A DNA stretch of 5,723 nt from Mycobacterium sp. (GTDB taxonomy: Bacteria; Actinomycetota; Actinomycetes; Mycobacteriales; Mycobacteriaceae), in NCBI GenBank assembly GCA_018882545.1, contig VERS01000172.1, positions 1-5,723 on the forward strand, in the 5' to 3' direction. Of the stretch, positions 5,194-5,723 are shown one piece after another. The notes under the pieces are model-generated. The model did no database searches, was not told where the DNA came from, and saw only the letters and a list, made by a program, of their open reading frames with translations. The translations under genes and the position numbers were made by a program. Each line of letters begins with the position of its first letter. Position 1 is the first letter of the stretch.

Positions 5194-5723
5194 TTCGAAC
5201 GCCCGCTGCCAATCCGAAGGGGTCGACGTCCCGGCTCTCGACGCGGTCCTGTTCCTGCACCCCCGTAACTCCGTGGTCGACGTAGTACAGTCCGTGGGCC
5301 GCGTCATGCGCCTGTCGCCCGGCAAGGACTACGGCTATGTGATCCTCCCCATCGCGGTGCCCTCCGGCGTGGAGCCGGCGACAGCACTGGCCGACAACCA
5401 GCGCTTCAAGGTCGTCTGGCAGGTTCTCAATGCGCTTCGCTCGCACGATGAGCGTTTCGACGCCATGATCAACAGCATCGGGCTCAACGCCGGCACGAAG
5501 GACACGGTCGGCATGGCGGGCGACAAACTGCTCGGTGCTCACGTGGGCCCGACCACCGAAAGTCCCGACGAGGTCGCAGCACCCAAGCCCTCCCAAATGG
5601 CGCTGTTCCAGTGGGCCAGTGGCAAGAGGCGATCTACACCCGCATCGTCGACAAGGTCGGCACTCGTCCTTCCCTCGTTGAGTTAGTCGCTCTTGAAGGA
5701 ACCACGTCCGTCCTCAATTACAC
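5189..5723 (+). pseudogene. C-terminal helicase fragment of a COG4889/type ISP restriction-like protein, truncated and frameshifted
   Basis: From 5192 the plus strand reads ISNARCQSEGVDVPALDAV, SF2 helicase motif V of the large COG4889-type helicases. It continues with FLHPRNSVVDVV, motif VI QSVGRVMR at 5288-5311, KDYGYVILPIAVPSGVEPA and WQVLNALRSHDERFDAMINS. These proteins include type ISP restriction-modification enzymes, where a nuclease and ATPase precede a methylase, and run well over 1000 residues. Motifs I-IV are missing, since upstream sequence is unrelated. At 5608-5623 an 8-bp near-duplication shifts the frame. In the original frame translation stops at 5686; in the other frame the expected WQEAIYTRIVDKVGTR continues from 5620. 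The sequence runs out of the window without a stop in that frame. No start codon or promoter fits it, so it is taken as a dead remnant. The family assignment is from memory of the motif pattern. Confidence 0.8.
5608..5623 (+). repeat. 8-bp tandem near-duplication causing a frameshift
   Basis: CCAGTGGG (5608-5615) is followed directly by CCAGTGGC (5616-5623), identical in 7 of 8 positions. Removing one copy joins MALFQ to WQEAIYTRIVDKVG in a single frame, which is the order expected in the helicase family. The duplication therefore explains the frame break at this point, probably by replication slippage. Confidence 0.75.

Noticed and set aside
1..5723. CRISPR array or insertion-sequence ends
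   Set aside because: No regularly spaced repeats and no transposase or terminal inverted repeats were seen; the only long repeats are the two tRNA-end copies.

Overview
The window is GC-rich DNA with strong actinobacterial, most likely mycobacterial, character. It carries a VapBC pair with a VapC43-like toxin, a DUF3558-type lipoprotein (a family typical of mycobacteria and relatives), many GTG starts, and promoters whose TANNNT -10 boxes lie so close to the start codon that several mRNAs should be leaderless. No species can be named from the sequence alone.

The left part (1-2204) looks like ordinary compact chromosome. A possible 3' end of an upstream gene (1-59) is followed by an autoregulated-looking vapBC operon (102-771, overlapping ORFs). 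A convergent short-chain dehydrogenase-like gene follows (805-1506, minus), with the usual catalytic Tyr replaced by Val. Divergent from it is a secreted lipoprotein with a DUF3558-like body (1644-2204).

The middle (2205-3096) holds no convincing intact gene. It carries two direct copies of a 24-bp sequence that is the T-arm/acceptor end of a tRNA. The right copy extends into the 3' half of a tRNA-Val(CAC)-like gene, including an encoded CCA. This is the usual footprint of integration by a tyrosine recombinase into a tRNA gene. The 558 bp between the copies look like eroded element DNA.

To the right (3097-4578) is a two-gene operon. It encodes an excisionase/MerR-type HTH protein (probable antitoxin and autorepressor) and a PIN-domain RNase-like protein carrying an extra C-terminal domain of about 145 residues that I do not recognise. 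This is the best candidate in the window for an under-described system: a toxin-antitoxin module whose toxin has an added sensor or effector domain. A minus-strand gene of unknown function (4645-5193) follows. It abuts a decayed fragment of a large SF2 helicase of the COG4889/type ISP restriction class (about 5189-5723), which lacks its N-terminus and is frameshifted by an 8-bp near-duplication. Together, 2292-5723 reads as an accessory, defence-island-like segment next to a tRNA-derived attachment site, joined to a conserved chromosomal segment on the left.
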